A stretch of 64,000 nt of DNA, taken from positions 62,001 through 126,000 of the forward strand of contig RBKR01000021.1 in the NCBI GenBank assembly GCA_004835665.1, in the 5' to 3' direction. Origin of the DNA: Phoma sp. XZ068 (lineage: Eukaryota > Ascomycota > Dothideomycetes > Pleosporales > Didymellaceae). The stretch's first letter is position 1. Each line of letters starts with the position of its first letter. Of the stretch, positions 44,341 through 56,800 are shown piece by piece. A program made the translations under genes and the position numbers. A model generated the notes under the pieces. It searched no databases, had not been told where the DNA came from, and was given only the letters and a program-made list of their open reading frames with translations.

Positions 44341-47300
44341 CTATGCATAGCTAGCCCATCCCATATACAGCACCGCTAAGTTCTTCTCATCCGTCGCCTG
44401 CTGAATGAGCTCGTTCACTGTAGCCTTCGTGCTCAGCGTCTTACTCAGTTTCTTCTCCACTACGCTGAGCGCTCTCCCGGCTTCACCAGCCTGCTCTTCT
44501 TTCTCCCTCTTTTTCAGACTCTCGTGTACCACCTCTTCAGCTGCTCCAGGTTGTCCAGATGGAGCTGGTGTGCCTCCCGGCGCGACGCTCTGTCCGCGAG
44601 CTGTGTTGGTGGCGTCGCCCTCTTGCATGCGCTTTGCTTTGGTGGGTGTGACGCTCCAATTCACGAGAGGGTCGTAGCGGAGCACATTGAGGAGCGTCAT
44701 GATTGACTCGCGTTCCTCGCGAAGTGTGTCCATTGTGAATTCGCAAGAGCGGCGGAACACACCTTCAGTCTTGGTGTAGCCCATTGCATCGACGAGGTCG
44801 CGGGTCAGACGGAACGGTACGACTTCCGGGATAGGCAAGACGCGACCAGCTTCAAAGGAGACACCAAGGTCGATATGAACAACTTCACCGGACTTTTCAT
44901 CAAGCAGTATGTTGTGACAGTGACGATCGCCCAAACCGAGCACGTGGCCCAGTATGGATATGGCAGCTGTCGAGCGTGTATATGCTAGACGGCGCTCGAA
45001 CCACTCATCTGGATCCTCGAAGCGTTCCAGCAAGAAGTACCGCATGACCGGGTGGAAATTTTCGGTGACCTTCTTCCAGACTTTGACACGTGTGCTGAGA
45101 GAGTCGGACTGGCATGCGCCGATTTCCTTTCGACACCTGTCTGATTTGTAGTCGTTCGGATAGTATCTCTCGTGTGCGGGCATCACCCAACTGTGTAGTG
45201 GCAATGTATTCGGAACGAACTCCATCAGTCCGGAGCGAGTAGATAGCGGAAGCACTTTGTAGGTTCGGATGCCAATGTTTCGGATACGTGTGGCTGTGTG
45301 GTTCTTCAGAAGTCGGGACACTTGATCGAAGACTTGCTCCATGATTGCATCTTGACGGAGGTCATCGTTTCCAGATTTGAACTATTTAACATCAGTGAAT
45401 GTGTTCAATATGTGTTTGAGAGACATACCAGTTGCTTGTACGGTCTGCCATCAGTACCGATAGCTGTGATGATCTTTGGTGCACTGAGACCGTTTGCAAT
45501 GCTCATAGTAGATTTGAATCTCTGGATCCTCGGTAAATCCGTGTAGTCCATGTTCGGGCGAACTTCAACTTGCAGCGTAGCAGGTGGAACATTGAGCTTC
45601 GGAACAGCGCTGACCAGTTCTTTCGACTCCTTGTAGCGATCCAATGGCAGCTCGCGACCTTGTTGAGTACTCTCCTTCTCGCCCTTGAACATGGCGAGGT
45701 TGTGGTAGATCTCATTAGACTGGTAGATCGAGCTCCAGTACGACCTCGATCGCTTGTCGCTCCTGAGTGCATTCGCTAGTTCTGCCGCAGACTTTTGACG
45801 AGATCTTGCCGATTCGTCCTTCGAGCGCGCCACATCCTCCCTTGTGATGGGGCCCACTTTCATTTGAATCGCGAAGATCTGATGCATGCCATGATACGGG
45901 TGCTCGACACATATACGGAACACCAGGCCCAACAAAAGCTTCTGGAATGGTGTACTTTCGCTTTGCAGTCTAGATGATAGTTGATTCATGAGCAAAGCGA
46001 ACTTTCCGCTAGGAACTTTGCTCAGATACAGTTTGACGGCATCGTTCGCAAGATCTGTATCAGCATACTCAATCCAAAGGGCGAAGACGCGAAGGGCATC
46101 ATTGTTGTACTCGTCGCTTGCAGCCAAGGAAAGCAGATAGTTCTCCAGACACTGGCGCAAGAACTGCTCACGGCCCTTTCGCATGCGTTCATACTCGGTA
46201 TTGTCAAGGTCATACCAAGTTTTGGCTCGACGCGCACTGCGCTGGTATGTCTCCCGCATGCTTTTGCTCTTGTCGGTCTTGGCAAGCTTTATAAAGTCAT
46301 GGTACTCTTGTAATTTCCGATCCATGACGGTCTTGATGCGTTCCAGGTCTTCGGCGGCCTCTGGGCTCTGCAGCTGTTTGTCACAAAATAGTGCGAACTC
46401 GTGAAACACTTGTCCCGGACCAGCTCCTTGCTCTTGACCTTTCAGCTCCCGGATTGCTGGTTCAAGGTACTCTTGCATGATCGCATCAGGTTTTGCGAGT
46501 CGAGCTTCGGCAAGATTGTGGCCCTAGTAAAGTCAGCATTCGTTCCTCGCTCTCAAATGGCATATACGTACTAGCTTAGCAAGTAGCACCGGCAAGCTTA
46601 GTTCCACCCTCTGCGAATCGAAGCTGGCATGATTAATCAGATTCTGGCGCATTCGTATGGAGGTATCTGTTTCGCCTTGTTCCCAAAGCACGTTTGCTAC
46701 CTCGTGCTGTGCTACGGCTTCGATGTCCAATCCCGCGCTCTTGCACTTGGGAACGATGTCAGACAAATAGGTCACGCTGGCCAACGATTCTTGGATGGCG
46801 CCGTGTCGTCTGCCGATCGAAGAGGAGGATACAAGCGCCTCCACTTCCATATTGCGTATGGTTGCAGTGCGCGTATGTAACGAGTCGATCAGAGCATCGT
46901 TTGTGCTGAGTACGTTGAACAAAGTTTCACGGCATGACAGCAGTTGGCGAACGTCGGTGAATCTGTATCTTCAGTCAGCAACTCGAAATGCACATGCATG
47001 ACATGTACATACTCTCCGGCTCTCATCCACTTTTCTCTTGCTTTCATACGATCCCAAACGTCAAGCAGGTATTCTGGGTTGTCAGCTCTAAGTATTTCGT
47101 CCGCTTCTGTCAGAACAGCTAAAGTCCGAAGACGGGTTTTTGTCGGAGTTGACGAGCTGTCTCTGCCGGTAAGGAAGTTCATCGTGGCGAGAATCTGTTG
47201 GTCGAAGTTCGCTTGAGCTTGTAGAGACGTTTTGGCCATGTGGAGGCCTTGGAATGCTTTAAAGAGTGTGGCAGATTCCGTCTGACTCGTCTCAGGTGCT

Positions 47301-50300
47301 TTGATATCCCACTGACCCAGTTTGCGAGCGGTGTGAAGCGTACTTTCTACAGCGTCATCTCCTTTGTCCCGGAATTGGTCGTTCGAGAGTAGCGAGTGGG
47401 TGACACTATTCATATTGAGCATGATGAGTGACTTCACTGTACCACGGGTATCAGAAAGTTCGAGCTCGTTCTGGCGACGCATTTGGCTATCGAGTCGAGC
47501 ACCCCTAAAGATAAGGCTTTTGACTCCATCTTCTTCGTAGTCGAGACGGTCTAACACAGCTGACAGGCTTGAGCCTCTATCGATGCCGTAAAACGAATCA
47601 GGTTCGTCCAGATTTTTGTAGATTGCGAGCTGCAGTTCTGTCGGTAACCTTGGAGGCGGCATCAAAACCGAGGATCTTCTTGAGGCGCTTTTAACTACAG
47701 GCTGGGCTGAGAATGTCTCTGCGAACAGTAACGCACTTCTGTACATGGTGCAAGCAGTTGCGGCCCGCGATGCCACAAGGTAATCAATCTCCAGCCATCT
47801 ATCTCGATCGGCTCTGGTTACCTCCTTGGGCGCTGGCTGGCTGCGAAGGTATAGAATGGCTTGAATGATGATGCGCACAAAGGGTGCCTTCTTTGAATTG
47901 CAGTCATGGAACCAAGCCATCGCAGCCGTCGACATTGCTTCCCGAACGCTGCGCTCCTCTTCGTACTCGGCCAATAGCACAAGATGAAGAATGTACGGAA
48001 ACAGTTTCTCTGCCATGTGGTCGATACCATATAGAAGCGCGGGAAGGGCACCAAGAATTGGGTCCTCGGATGCTACCACGCAGAGTGCCACTGCAAGGTC
48101 TCTGACCCAGATAGACACGGTTTTGTCTTCTATGGGGGCGGCCGCCAGACTCAAAACTTCGCTGGACGTAAGGAGCGCAGAGACAGATGGGTCTGGAATG
48201 TACAGTACAAGCGCCTTGCCTATGGCATCTGGGATTGCGTTGTAGATTTCGGCCTCGTACTGTCGATCTCCTTTCGGTAGGCGAGCAATCAGATGCCTGA
48301 CAGCATTTTCGGCCAAGCTGACTTCGTTACGCTCGTCGCTGTAGAAGAGTTCGACCACCTCTTTGATTATAGCCTCTCTTGACGTTTTCCCTAAAGAGTC
48401 TTTTGGTGATTGGCCGGATGGTATTACACGCCGAGATGCAGGCACACTCTGTTTGATCTCACCATGGGCACTAAATGCTCGTCCCAAGACTCGTGCAGCC
48501 CAAAGCAGGTAGCCTTCGCCAACATTCGGCCTGCGACACGACTCCCAAACAAGCCCGGCATACTCGGCAGCATCCTGGTCCTTGCCGAGAACATCTTCTC
48601 GAGCTGTTGGGGCAAATTGAAAGTCCTGGCACAGCAAGTTTAACGCAACCTCCCGAGACGTCTTGTTCAGTAGCCTGCGGCCGGACCTTACGTCGTTCAG
48701 TATTTCGACAAGCAGTGTACTCTCTTCACTGCCACGGATAGAGTTGCCTTCTGCACGCACTTGCCCTGCAGCAGTAGTGATGGACTTGAAAGCCCTGACT
48801 GATGATGATCTCTCGTTCAAAGATATGGCTTCGGCATGAGACTTCAGGTACTCTGTAAGCCACGTATGAAACCTGTTCGCCGCGGTCATGGTGGCAATAT
48901 GTTGCGATTGCTGCGTAGTACTGTCCTGTGCTGTGCCTAGGAAGACTCGGATGGAGATCAAAATCGAAAGGCCAATACCAGTTACGAAGTTGAGATGCTG
49001 TCTGAGATACTGAGAACCGCGTTCAAATAGGTGCTGCATGATGCCCACGGTGTCTTCCGCGCATTGTACATCAGTAAGGAAGGGACGTAAAGACTGCAGC
49101 GTTGCTTGTAGCGGGTAACCCTCATAAGCGACAGGACCGGCAAGCGCAATGACGATTCTGATCTTGCGGATCATAGATTTAGCATATAATGAACCCAGTG
49201 CAGGATGGATGCGGTCCAATAAAGCCCTCAACACGTAAGTGAACGTACTTGGCGTCCAGAAGCCAACAGGATCGTCGCCTGTCCGTCGGCATAGTCGTTC
49301 AAGCTGATCTGGTAGGTAGAAAGCGTTGAATGACGGCTCTATACCGGTGTTAAGGTTTTGCTGAGAATGACTGATGTTGAGCATCTCCATCAATGTTTTT
49401 GCGGCTGGTGTAAATGCAGGTTTCTTCTCCAAGGACTTTCCAATGCGCTCTTCTTGGTCGATTGTCTGCAAGATGCAAGCAAGCACCTGTGGAAACTGCT
49501 TCTGAACGAGATTGAAGTACTTGTCACTGCCCATAAGATCCTTGAGCAAGTTGGCATAGCTTGGCTCAGCTTTGTTGCGCGCGAAGCCTCTGCAGATGTC
49601 CCAAGAGATAGTGTAAGCAGCTGCTTTACCGATGTTCTTGCAGAGCAAATCGGTCGTAGAGGTGTCCAGCTGCTTTGCTAGGTAATCGACTTCTTCTTTT
49701 CTTCCAAACATTATCGCCTGACCCACTGCTTCAGCTTCGACGTCTCGGATGAGGTCTGCCAAGGTTGTATAGCCAAAGGTCAGAAAAGGTATGGAAGCAA
49801 ATTCATTACCTCGGTCCAACCAAGTGAACAGAATTTGGGGTGCGAATAGTTGAAAGAGTTGCTGTGGGCTTGCGATACCCCTAGAATCTGCTACCTTCGA
49901 TATGCAGCGTTCAGCGTGTCGAGCGGCTTTTTTGACGGATCCCGCGGTTGCAAAAATACGATACACGCTTGAGCGTAGCAGAGTATGCCACCGTGATGCC
50001 AGTTTGGATAGGACAAGTAGTCGAACAGCGATACCCTCTTGGCCATCGTCCTCACCAGGGAGGCTACTATCAACGTCTTGTAGGATTTTGTCGTGTTCAG
50101 AAAGCACGAAGTCTTCAAACATTGACGGTAGGCGTTCGGCAATGTGATACTTCACAGTGATCTCGCTCTCGGAGAGGATTTCGAAGAGACTGGTACGAAC
50201 GGACGGCACCTTGGGGTCTTGTCCAAAGCTCGGGTGGTGCTTGAGTAAGCCATGCAAGAAGACGGCAATGACCTCTTGAAGGTTTGCAGATCGTCTAACT

Positions 50301-53300
50301 CCATTTCTCTCCAACCCTTTGACATAGTAAGCGTACATATCTTCGATGTTTTCGTATAGGTTCTTGGCTTCGGCATCTTTTTCGTGTGGTCCCCAAACAA
50401 GAGCAGTGCCAACGAGAAACTCGACAAGCATGCCGTTAGCAACCTCGGAAGTGTTGTATTCACGTGCACGAGGAGCTGCCAGAGCATCACTAAGTCGCTC
50501 CAATAGGTTTAAGCAATCAGTCCTGGAAAGTTGAAGGCCACTATGTAGCAGAGAGCGAATGAATTGACGGGAGCGCAGCAACTCGTTCTCGCCCAAAGAG
50601 AGCAGGTAATCCACAAATTGGGAGGGAATTTGGGCGTCGTTCTGATCCGTACTTTCCGTGACTGCAGCAACAAGATGCAGGTATGAAGTGCTTGATGCGC
50701 GTAGGGCAGCGATGTCAGTCTCCGCTTGTTCAGTATGCCGCGGCACGTCGGTTTCCAGGCTTGCCAGATTGGAGGTCATTTGGGACTCGTCTTCATCCTC
50801 AATGTCCATGAAATCGTCCTCTTCCGCGTAGAACGATTGTTTGACCTCACGACGATCGCCCAGGGCCTTGGAAAGATGCTGAGCCAAAATACTTATACCT
50901 GTTGATCTGAAAACCTCGCGACTCAGCTTCTCGAAGGAGCTCAGGTCTGGAAGACTCTTTGTGCATGTCTCGAGTACAGCGTCGATTTTGTACTGCTCGA
51001 TCTGTGGCTTGGTCAAGGTGCTGACAAACGCGTAGACGAGCTTGTTGGTGGAAGACTCAAGAGTCATAACTCGGCGGTCGTGAGGATCGCTGAGACTTGC
51101 AACTGCTGGCGCGATTATGCAAAGATTGGTAACGATTCGCATCATGTCTGATGTAATGCTTTGCATGTTCGATTGGGAGGCCTCTTCCCAGCGCTCTCTC
51201 GTTCTATCCACTTCCGCTAAGCAGAACTCAAGCACTCTGATTTCCGTGTTTGTTAGGTGGCGTTCAGTGACTGTACCATGAGAAAGATGAGATCGTCTGG
51301 GCCGCTGTGCAAGGTATTTCTCATCCTTATCGAGCAAAAGAAGATACTGCGCGAGTGTCTGATAGCGAGTATTCCATACTCTGGCTAGGGAAATAGGACC
51401 TAGAACTAGAAAAGGGGACGGTTCCGGGAGGCTTCGTGGTATGTCCAAACAAGCGGACAATATCTGCAAAACGTCTCGAGCGTTGCAATGATGCGCGTTG
51501 GTGGCAGCATATGAACGCTCAGACCAAAGACCTGATGATGTCAGTCGACCGTCCAGAGAGGCAACATAAATACTTACTAGGCGTCCACTTGCTGAGCAGC
51601 CAAGTCATTATTTTCTCAGCAGTCTGATTGAAGTGTGTTGGGTTCTCGTTCATACGCTCCCGAATGATAGTCGTCAGCAACGACGAACTTGAGTCTGTGA
51701 GTAATGAAGGTCCTGTCAATTCGATGGAGAGAAGCATAGACTGTATGGTATCTGAAACTGCAGTAAAGGGCACGATCTCGAGCTTCAGCAAGACGTCCGT
51801 CAAATGGCATGCAGCTCGAGATAATGAAGGAGATGTTACCGCCCTGAATGCACTCTGCCAAATGGACACCCACGTGGACAACAGCGTGGGATGCCGTGCT
51901 GATAATTGGAATGCGGCACTGGTAAAGAGTCAGCGAAGATGGTCAGAATACTATCGGGTGCAACATACGCTGTCAATGCAACCATTGCCCATACTGAGTG
52001 GGCGACATTTTCGTCAGACAAGCAAGAAGCAAGCTTTTCTAACAATGACTGGAGCTTTTCCTCGTCGATACGGCCCTCTTGGATTGAGAAAGCAACAACT
52101 TGCAGCGCGGCTCGTTTGGCATTAGAACGCGGCTCGGCAATGTGACGGGTGTACTCGTCGAACAAAAGGTCGATACGAACGCGTTTGGAAACACTCTCAC
52201 CATCGACTTTGCGATCTTGTGCAGTCATTCGTGTCCTTCTGTCGAGCATTGACGAGAATCGTGCGATAGCATACACAGTCGCCCAAAAACCCTCAGACTT
52301 TGGATGGTCCGTCTCCATGGAGAACACTAGGGTATTAAGAGGATGAGTTTCTGCGTCAGCTGCGCCAAGGTGGCGGAAGCAAAGGTGGTCTTCCTCGAGA
52401 TGCTGATGCATAGTGGTTTCTTTCCGGGTGCGGTAGTCTGCATACATGGTTTCTACAACTGCCTCGAGATCGACACACGGTGTCGTATCTTCTAGGTCGG
52501 CCACAAGACTAGCTATATGAGATTCCGTGTATGTCAAGGTAATCAGTATTTCATCTCGAAGTACTTGTTCAGACCACATAGGCTTCATAAGGGGCAGTAG
52601 CTCTGCAATGATGCGCTTCGATAGGTCAAGCGATTGTAAGGCTGTGCGAGCAAGAATCGCGTTGATGCCAGCCAGGGCGGCTGCGGCGACACTGCCACGG
52701 CCTGTCCTTCGTCTTAGAAAGTATAAGAGCGCCGTCATGATGGCTTCAGCTTTATCAAGCACTGGGGAATTGGTCGCTTTGACAAGAGCAAGCAGGCAAT
52801 GAATGAAATCTTCAGTAGAGTGAGAGAGTTCGTCGTTTACCGGTTTGGTTCTCGACACATGCTCACGGGGGCTGCCTCTTGCGACGGAGGCTTCAGTGGA
52901 TTCGAATGGGGTGCGGCCACGACTGGAGACGTTCGTACTCCAACTATTGGGCGCTTCGACTTCAGCCTCTATCGACGTGCCAGCCAAAGAGTCGATGCAC
53001 AGGTCAACGGCCGCATTCCAGCAACCCAGAGACAGGCGCTCAACGTGTGGCTGGTACTCTAGCAACAAGCGCAAGGTCTTTGGAAGATCTTCGAGGAGTG
53101 GCTTCACCAGCAACCCTTCGCTGCTCGGCAAGACTTCAACTATGGTGTCTATAATTATCTCGACCGTCGAGCTCTTAATGGTTCGCACACCAGAGGCTAT
53201 GACAAGCCGGAGGGCTGTTGCGGAAAGGACGAGGTTCGCATAAGCCCCGCTTTGTTTGGACTGGGTGCGAAGGAAGGAGGAGCGCTCGTTCCTTAAACAT

Positions 53301-53521
53301 TGGAACAATGTCTCGCATAGTGTGAGGTAGGCCTTGTTTCCAAGTGCCTCAAGACTGGGTCTGCCGCGGTTGTGCTTGAGGATGTGGATGAGGCTCTTTA
53401 GGCCGGTGGTGCGTTCTTTGACTTTCGAAGATTGGACGAGAACTGTAAAGGTGAGCACGATTGTCTGGGTGAGAGGCGTTGGCCACTCACTCTTCGCGTC
53501 CTGAATGTTGGTAGCACCCAT
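44341..53521 (-). CDS. TEL1: ATM-type checkpoint kinase TEL1
   Basis: Six exons (53521-51952, 51898-51578, 51531-47013, 46962-46572, 46523-45429, 45381-44341) give 2978 residues, the usual size. The N-terminal TAN region reads SSKVKERTTGLKSLIHILK (about residues 30-50). Long helical repeats and a FAT domain follow. The kinase domain includes KQLFKSGNDDLRQDAIMEQV, the catalytic DRHCHN (about 2784) and HIDLG (about 2800), then VVPFRLTRDLVDAMG and KTEGVFRR. The C-terminal FATC ends LAVLYMGWASYA. It signals DNA double-strand breaks and maintains telomeres in the nucleus. It is head-to-head with NUP192. All intron junctions are canonical; I see no lesion. A GTGAGT near the start (about 53490) is not used, since it would give only a 35-nt intron. 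Confidence 0.96.
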
Positions 53522-53888
53522 CTTGGCCGCTCACAATTCCGCACCGTTCGAAAGCTGATTCGAGAGAACGCGGGCATTGCCAGAAGGGAAGGTGCGAGGA
53601 AACCGGCATTCACCAGCAGTACATGATTCGTTACAGCTCCGCGACCGCAAAACACGCCTAAAAACCCCGCAACTCAGTGCTGGTCGTGTTGTTGCTGCGG
53701 AGTTGTGACGGGGGTGCTTGCCGTGCTGGTCGCTGCCAAGAGCGAAGTCGCGTCCAAGCTCCACCGCGTCCCGCGAAAGTTCAAGCTGGGTCGTGAGAGG
53801 AAAACACCGCGCAAACACGCTCCCGCCCGCCCCATTGCCCACCAAGCCCGCCGGCGCACGATGCGCAGTGCCTCCCCGCGACTCTCCC
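53522..53888. promoter_or_regulatory. Shared upstream region TEL1/NUP192
   Basis: There are 367 bp between the divergent starts. The NUP192 frame is open through most of it (to 53718) but has no ATG before 53889. An out-of-frame ATG at about 53861 gives a very short upstream frame that overlaps the NUP192 start. Confidence 0.55.
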
Positions 53889-56800
53889 ATGGCTGAAGAA
53901 GACAGCCTCGCCGCCCTGCAGGGCCTGCACCGCGACTTATGCGCCCACATCGACCTCCAGCTGCCCGTGCTCGAACGGCTGGTGCTGAACCTGGAGGCAC
54001 ACCTGGAGGAGTTCAAGACGCTGCTGGACAAGAAACCGAAGAATGACGCAAGCAGAAGGCTGCTATCCGGCGGGAAGATCACCATCGGCGACAACGAGTA
54101 CGAGGTCAACGATGACTTCAAGCAGCAAACACTCGAACTGGCCGATGCCCTGGACCTGGACGAAGTGGATGCGGCTGCCCTCTTCCTGGGCGCTGCAGAC
54201 GAGGCCAAAGAGCTGGACCGGTCGCAGCTGCAGACCGCCGTCATACGCTTCCACCGGCGCCGCGAGTATATCCTGCTCTGTCTGCGCATCCTCATGAAGA
54301 CCGCCCTGGACAACGGAGATGCTGGAGAGACGGAAATCGAGGGCCTGTCGACACTGCAGAGGGCCGTGCAGATTATACTGGGTGTGGACGGCGCAGTGAA
54401 CCTGGTCAATGCATACGGATACTGGAACAAATGCCTGGCTGGCATGGCTTCGGTGGAGAAGTGGCTGCAGCACATCATGGAACGCGTTCAGAGCACGCAA
54501 GTGGTCGGGCAGGTACCTCTGCCTGGCTTCGTCGAAATCATGGACTTCCAGCGCCAGAGCTTGACCAGACAGCACGAGAATCTATCTGCCATCTGCACCC
54601 ACATGATCAAGGCTGGCTATGTGAATCTCGACAATTTCAAGGCGCTGTTGGCCAAAGCGAAAACCCTCGACCGACACGACATCATCATGATCCACTACGT
54701 GCCCATGATCATCCGATTGACAGCCTGGACTGCTACTGAAAGCAACGTCATGCTGAAAGATGCGCGAGCCCTCCACGACTCGCTGATGGCCGAACGGGAT
54801 AGCAACAGCTGGGCACTGAGGAACCTTCATGCCGCGACTCTGGCTTGGTGGCTAGCAGAGTACAGTGGCCGATATGTGGATCCCAACGAACAGGACCCAT
54901 CCATACGAGGTGTCGATCTAAAGACTGAGGCTGATGCTCGCTCTGATCATTTCATCAGGACGCTCAACGACGGAGCATTCCACTTCATGCTGTCCGTCAG
55001 CCAGGATGTGCGACCGACAAGATGGTACGATCCACAGAAGACCAGTATGCTTTCGACGCTCCTACAAGACACCGCCGTACTCAGCTCTGAGACTACACAA
55101 CCTGAGGATTTCTTCAAGGTTCTCATTATGGAGCAGCTGCAGAGCTTTGTCGACTCATTCATCACACATATGCCAGATACGTTGCGAAAACTGAAAGTTG
55201 AAGAGGACGATCAACGAAGGAGGCTACAACTTCAATTCCAGCGGTCGACTGGAGAATACCCACTACACCTGGAGAGATTCATGGTCATTGTGGCTTACGC
55301 CTTTGATGGGTTTCCAGATGCAGCCGGCGACTTCTGGAACGACAAGGAGAGCAATCTCTACGGGTTCCTGCAGTGGGCGGCGAAGAGACAACCAACCCCT
55401 CGTATTGCCATGTTCTGTGAGATGTTAAGAGCCATCTCTACCGACCAGGAGAATGCAGATTCAGCGCATAAGTTTCTGCTTGAAGAGGGTGCCTCATCGA
55501 CAGGGAAAATCCGACGCACGAGTTCACTAAGCTACACGCACATCTTCAATGAGCTGGTAGAGTTTGACCGTGATATTCACGAGCCTAAGAAAGCCATCCA
55601 AATAGGTATCTTTCCTCAATCACAGACGCCAGCTGACCAGATCGTGGAGCCTGAGAGTGCGACCATGCTGGAAAGCTATCTGCGACTTCTTGCCCATCTC
55701 TGCAGACATAGTTTTGCTGCACGCCAATGGATTCTCGAACTAAAGGAGTTCAACTTCCTGGGCATCTGCTTTGGTTTATGCACTGATAAAGTCGAGAGTG
55801 GACTTCGAGCGGCGGCATATGATGCGTTGTCGGCCCTGCTCGTGCGCAAGGATGTCACCCGTGCCAGTATCATCTGGAATGCGCTCGACGACTGGACAGT
55901 CAGCGGCTTCTACGTCGCCTCAAAGCCAAGCAGTCCCTTGATCTCAATGCCACGAGAGGAATTCTGGGCTACATTGGCGGACGGCTATGACGAATCAATT
56001 GCTTTCGTGCGATTACTTCACAGTCTTGTCGAGCCTTACCCAGAAAGCGAAGGTCTTAACGACTGCTTACCCTTCCCCGAAACTCTTGGATCTTCGCGCC
56101 GGATGCCAGGTGTCGAAAGCTATATTGACTTTGTCATGCAGCAGGTGTTCGCAGAGCGCTCTCAGGAAGTCCTCGATCCGTTGCAGCGCAATGTCATGAG
56201 GTGGACATGCCTGCGTTTCATTGTAACGTGTCTGTCGACGTTTAACGAGAACCTAGTCGTCTTTGCCAACAAGTCCAGCATACCCGTCGATTCTGTTATC
56301 GACTCCTCGTCGCTCGCTGCCTACGTTACGATGCATCCTTTCACCCGTGTCATGGAATGGCTCTTCAACGACAAAGTCCTCAAGGCTCTGTTTGCAGCTT
56401 CGCATCATGACGTTAGCGAAGTCGACGCTGCTCCATCAGACTCTCCTCTAGTCCAGACTCTCATGCTGAGCATTGAAGTTATGGATCAAGTTATGAAATT
56501 GCAGGCTACCTACCTTGATATTGTCAGGCCAGAACTGAAGCAGCAACCATCCTTGCAAGGATCGCCAGTCTCCAATCTTTCCCTGGCCTCCTTCGAAGAT
56601 GCAATTCTGAACAACCTCCAGATTGTTGTTGACTTGGGCTTGTACTGTGGCACCGGCCATGAAGCTCTGACGATTGCTTCTCTACAACTTCTTCAGAAAC
56701 TAGCGTCTTCGAGAAAGCTCGCCGTATCACCTGCTGGGTTTGGACAAAGATCTGGCCGTAGTAAGATTGTCGGCATCTTGGAGCGGGATAACGAAGCAGA

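Noticed and set aside
53470..53520. GTGAGT..CCAG as an intron at the TEL1 start
   Set aside because: It would be only about 35 nt, below the size of other introns here, and the frame is open without it.
53531..54478. Long minus-strand open frame (315 codons) over the NUP192 start
   Set aside because: It is Ser/Arg-rich low complexity antisense to a clear nucleoporin frame and has no domain; it arises from GC-rich codon use on the other strand.
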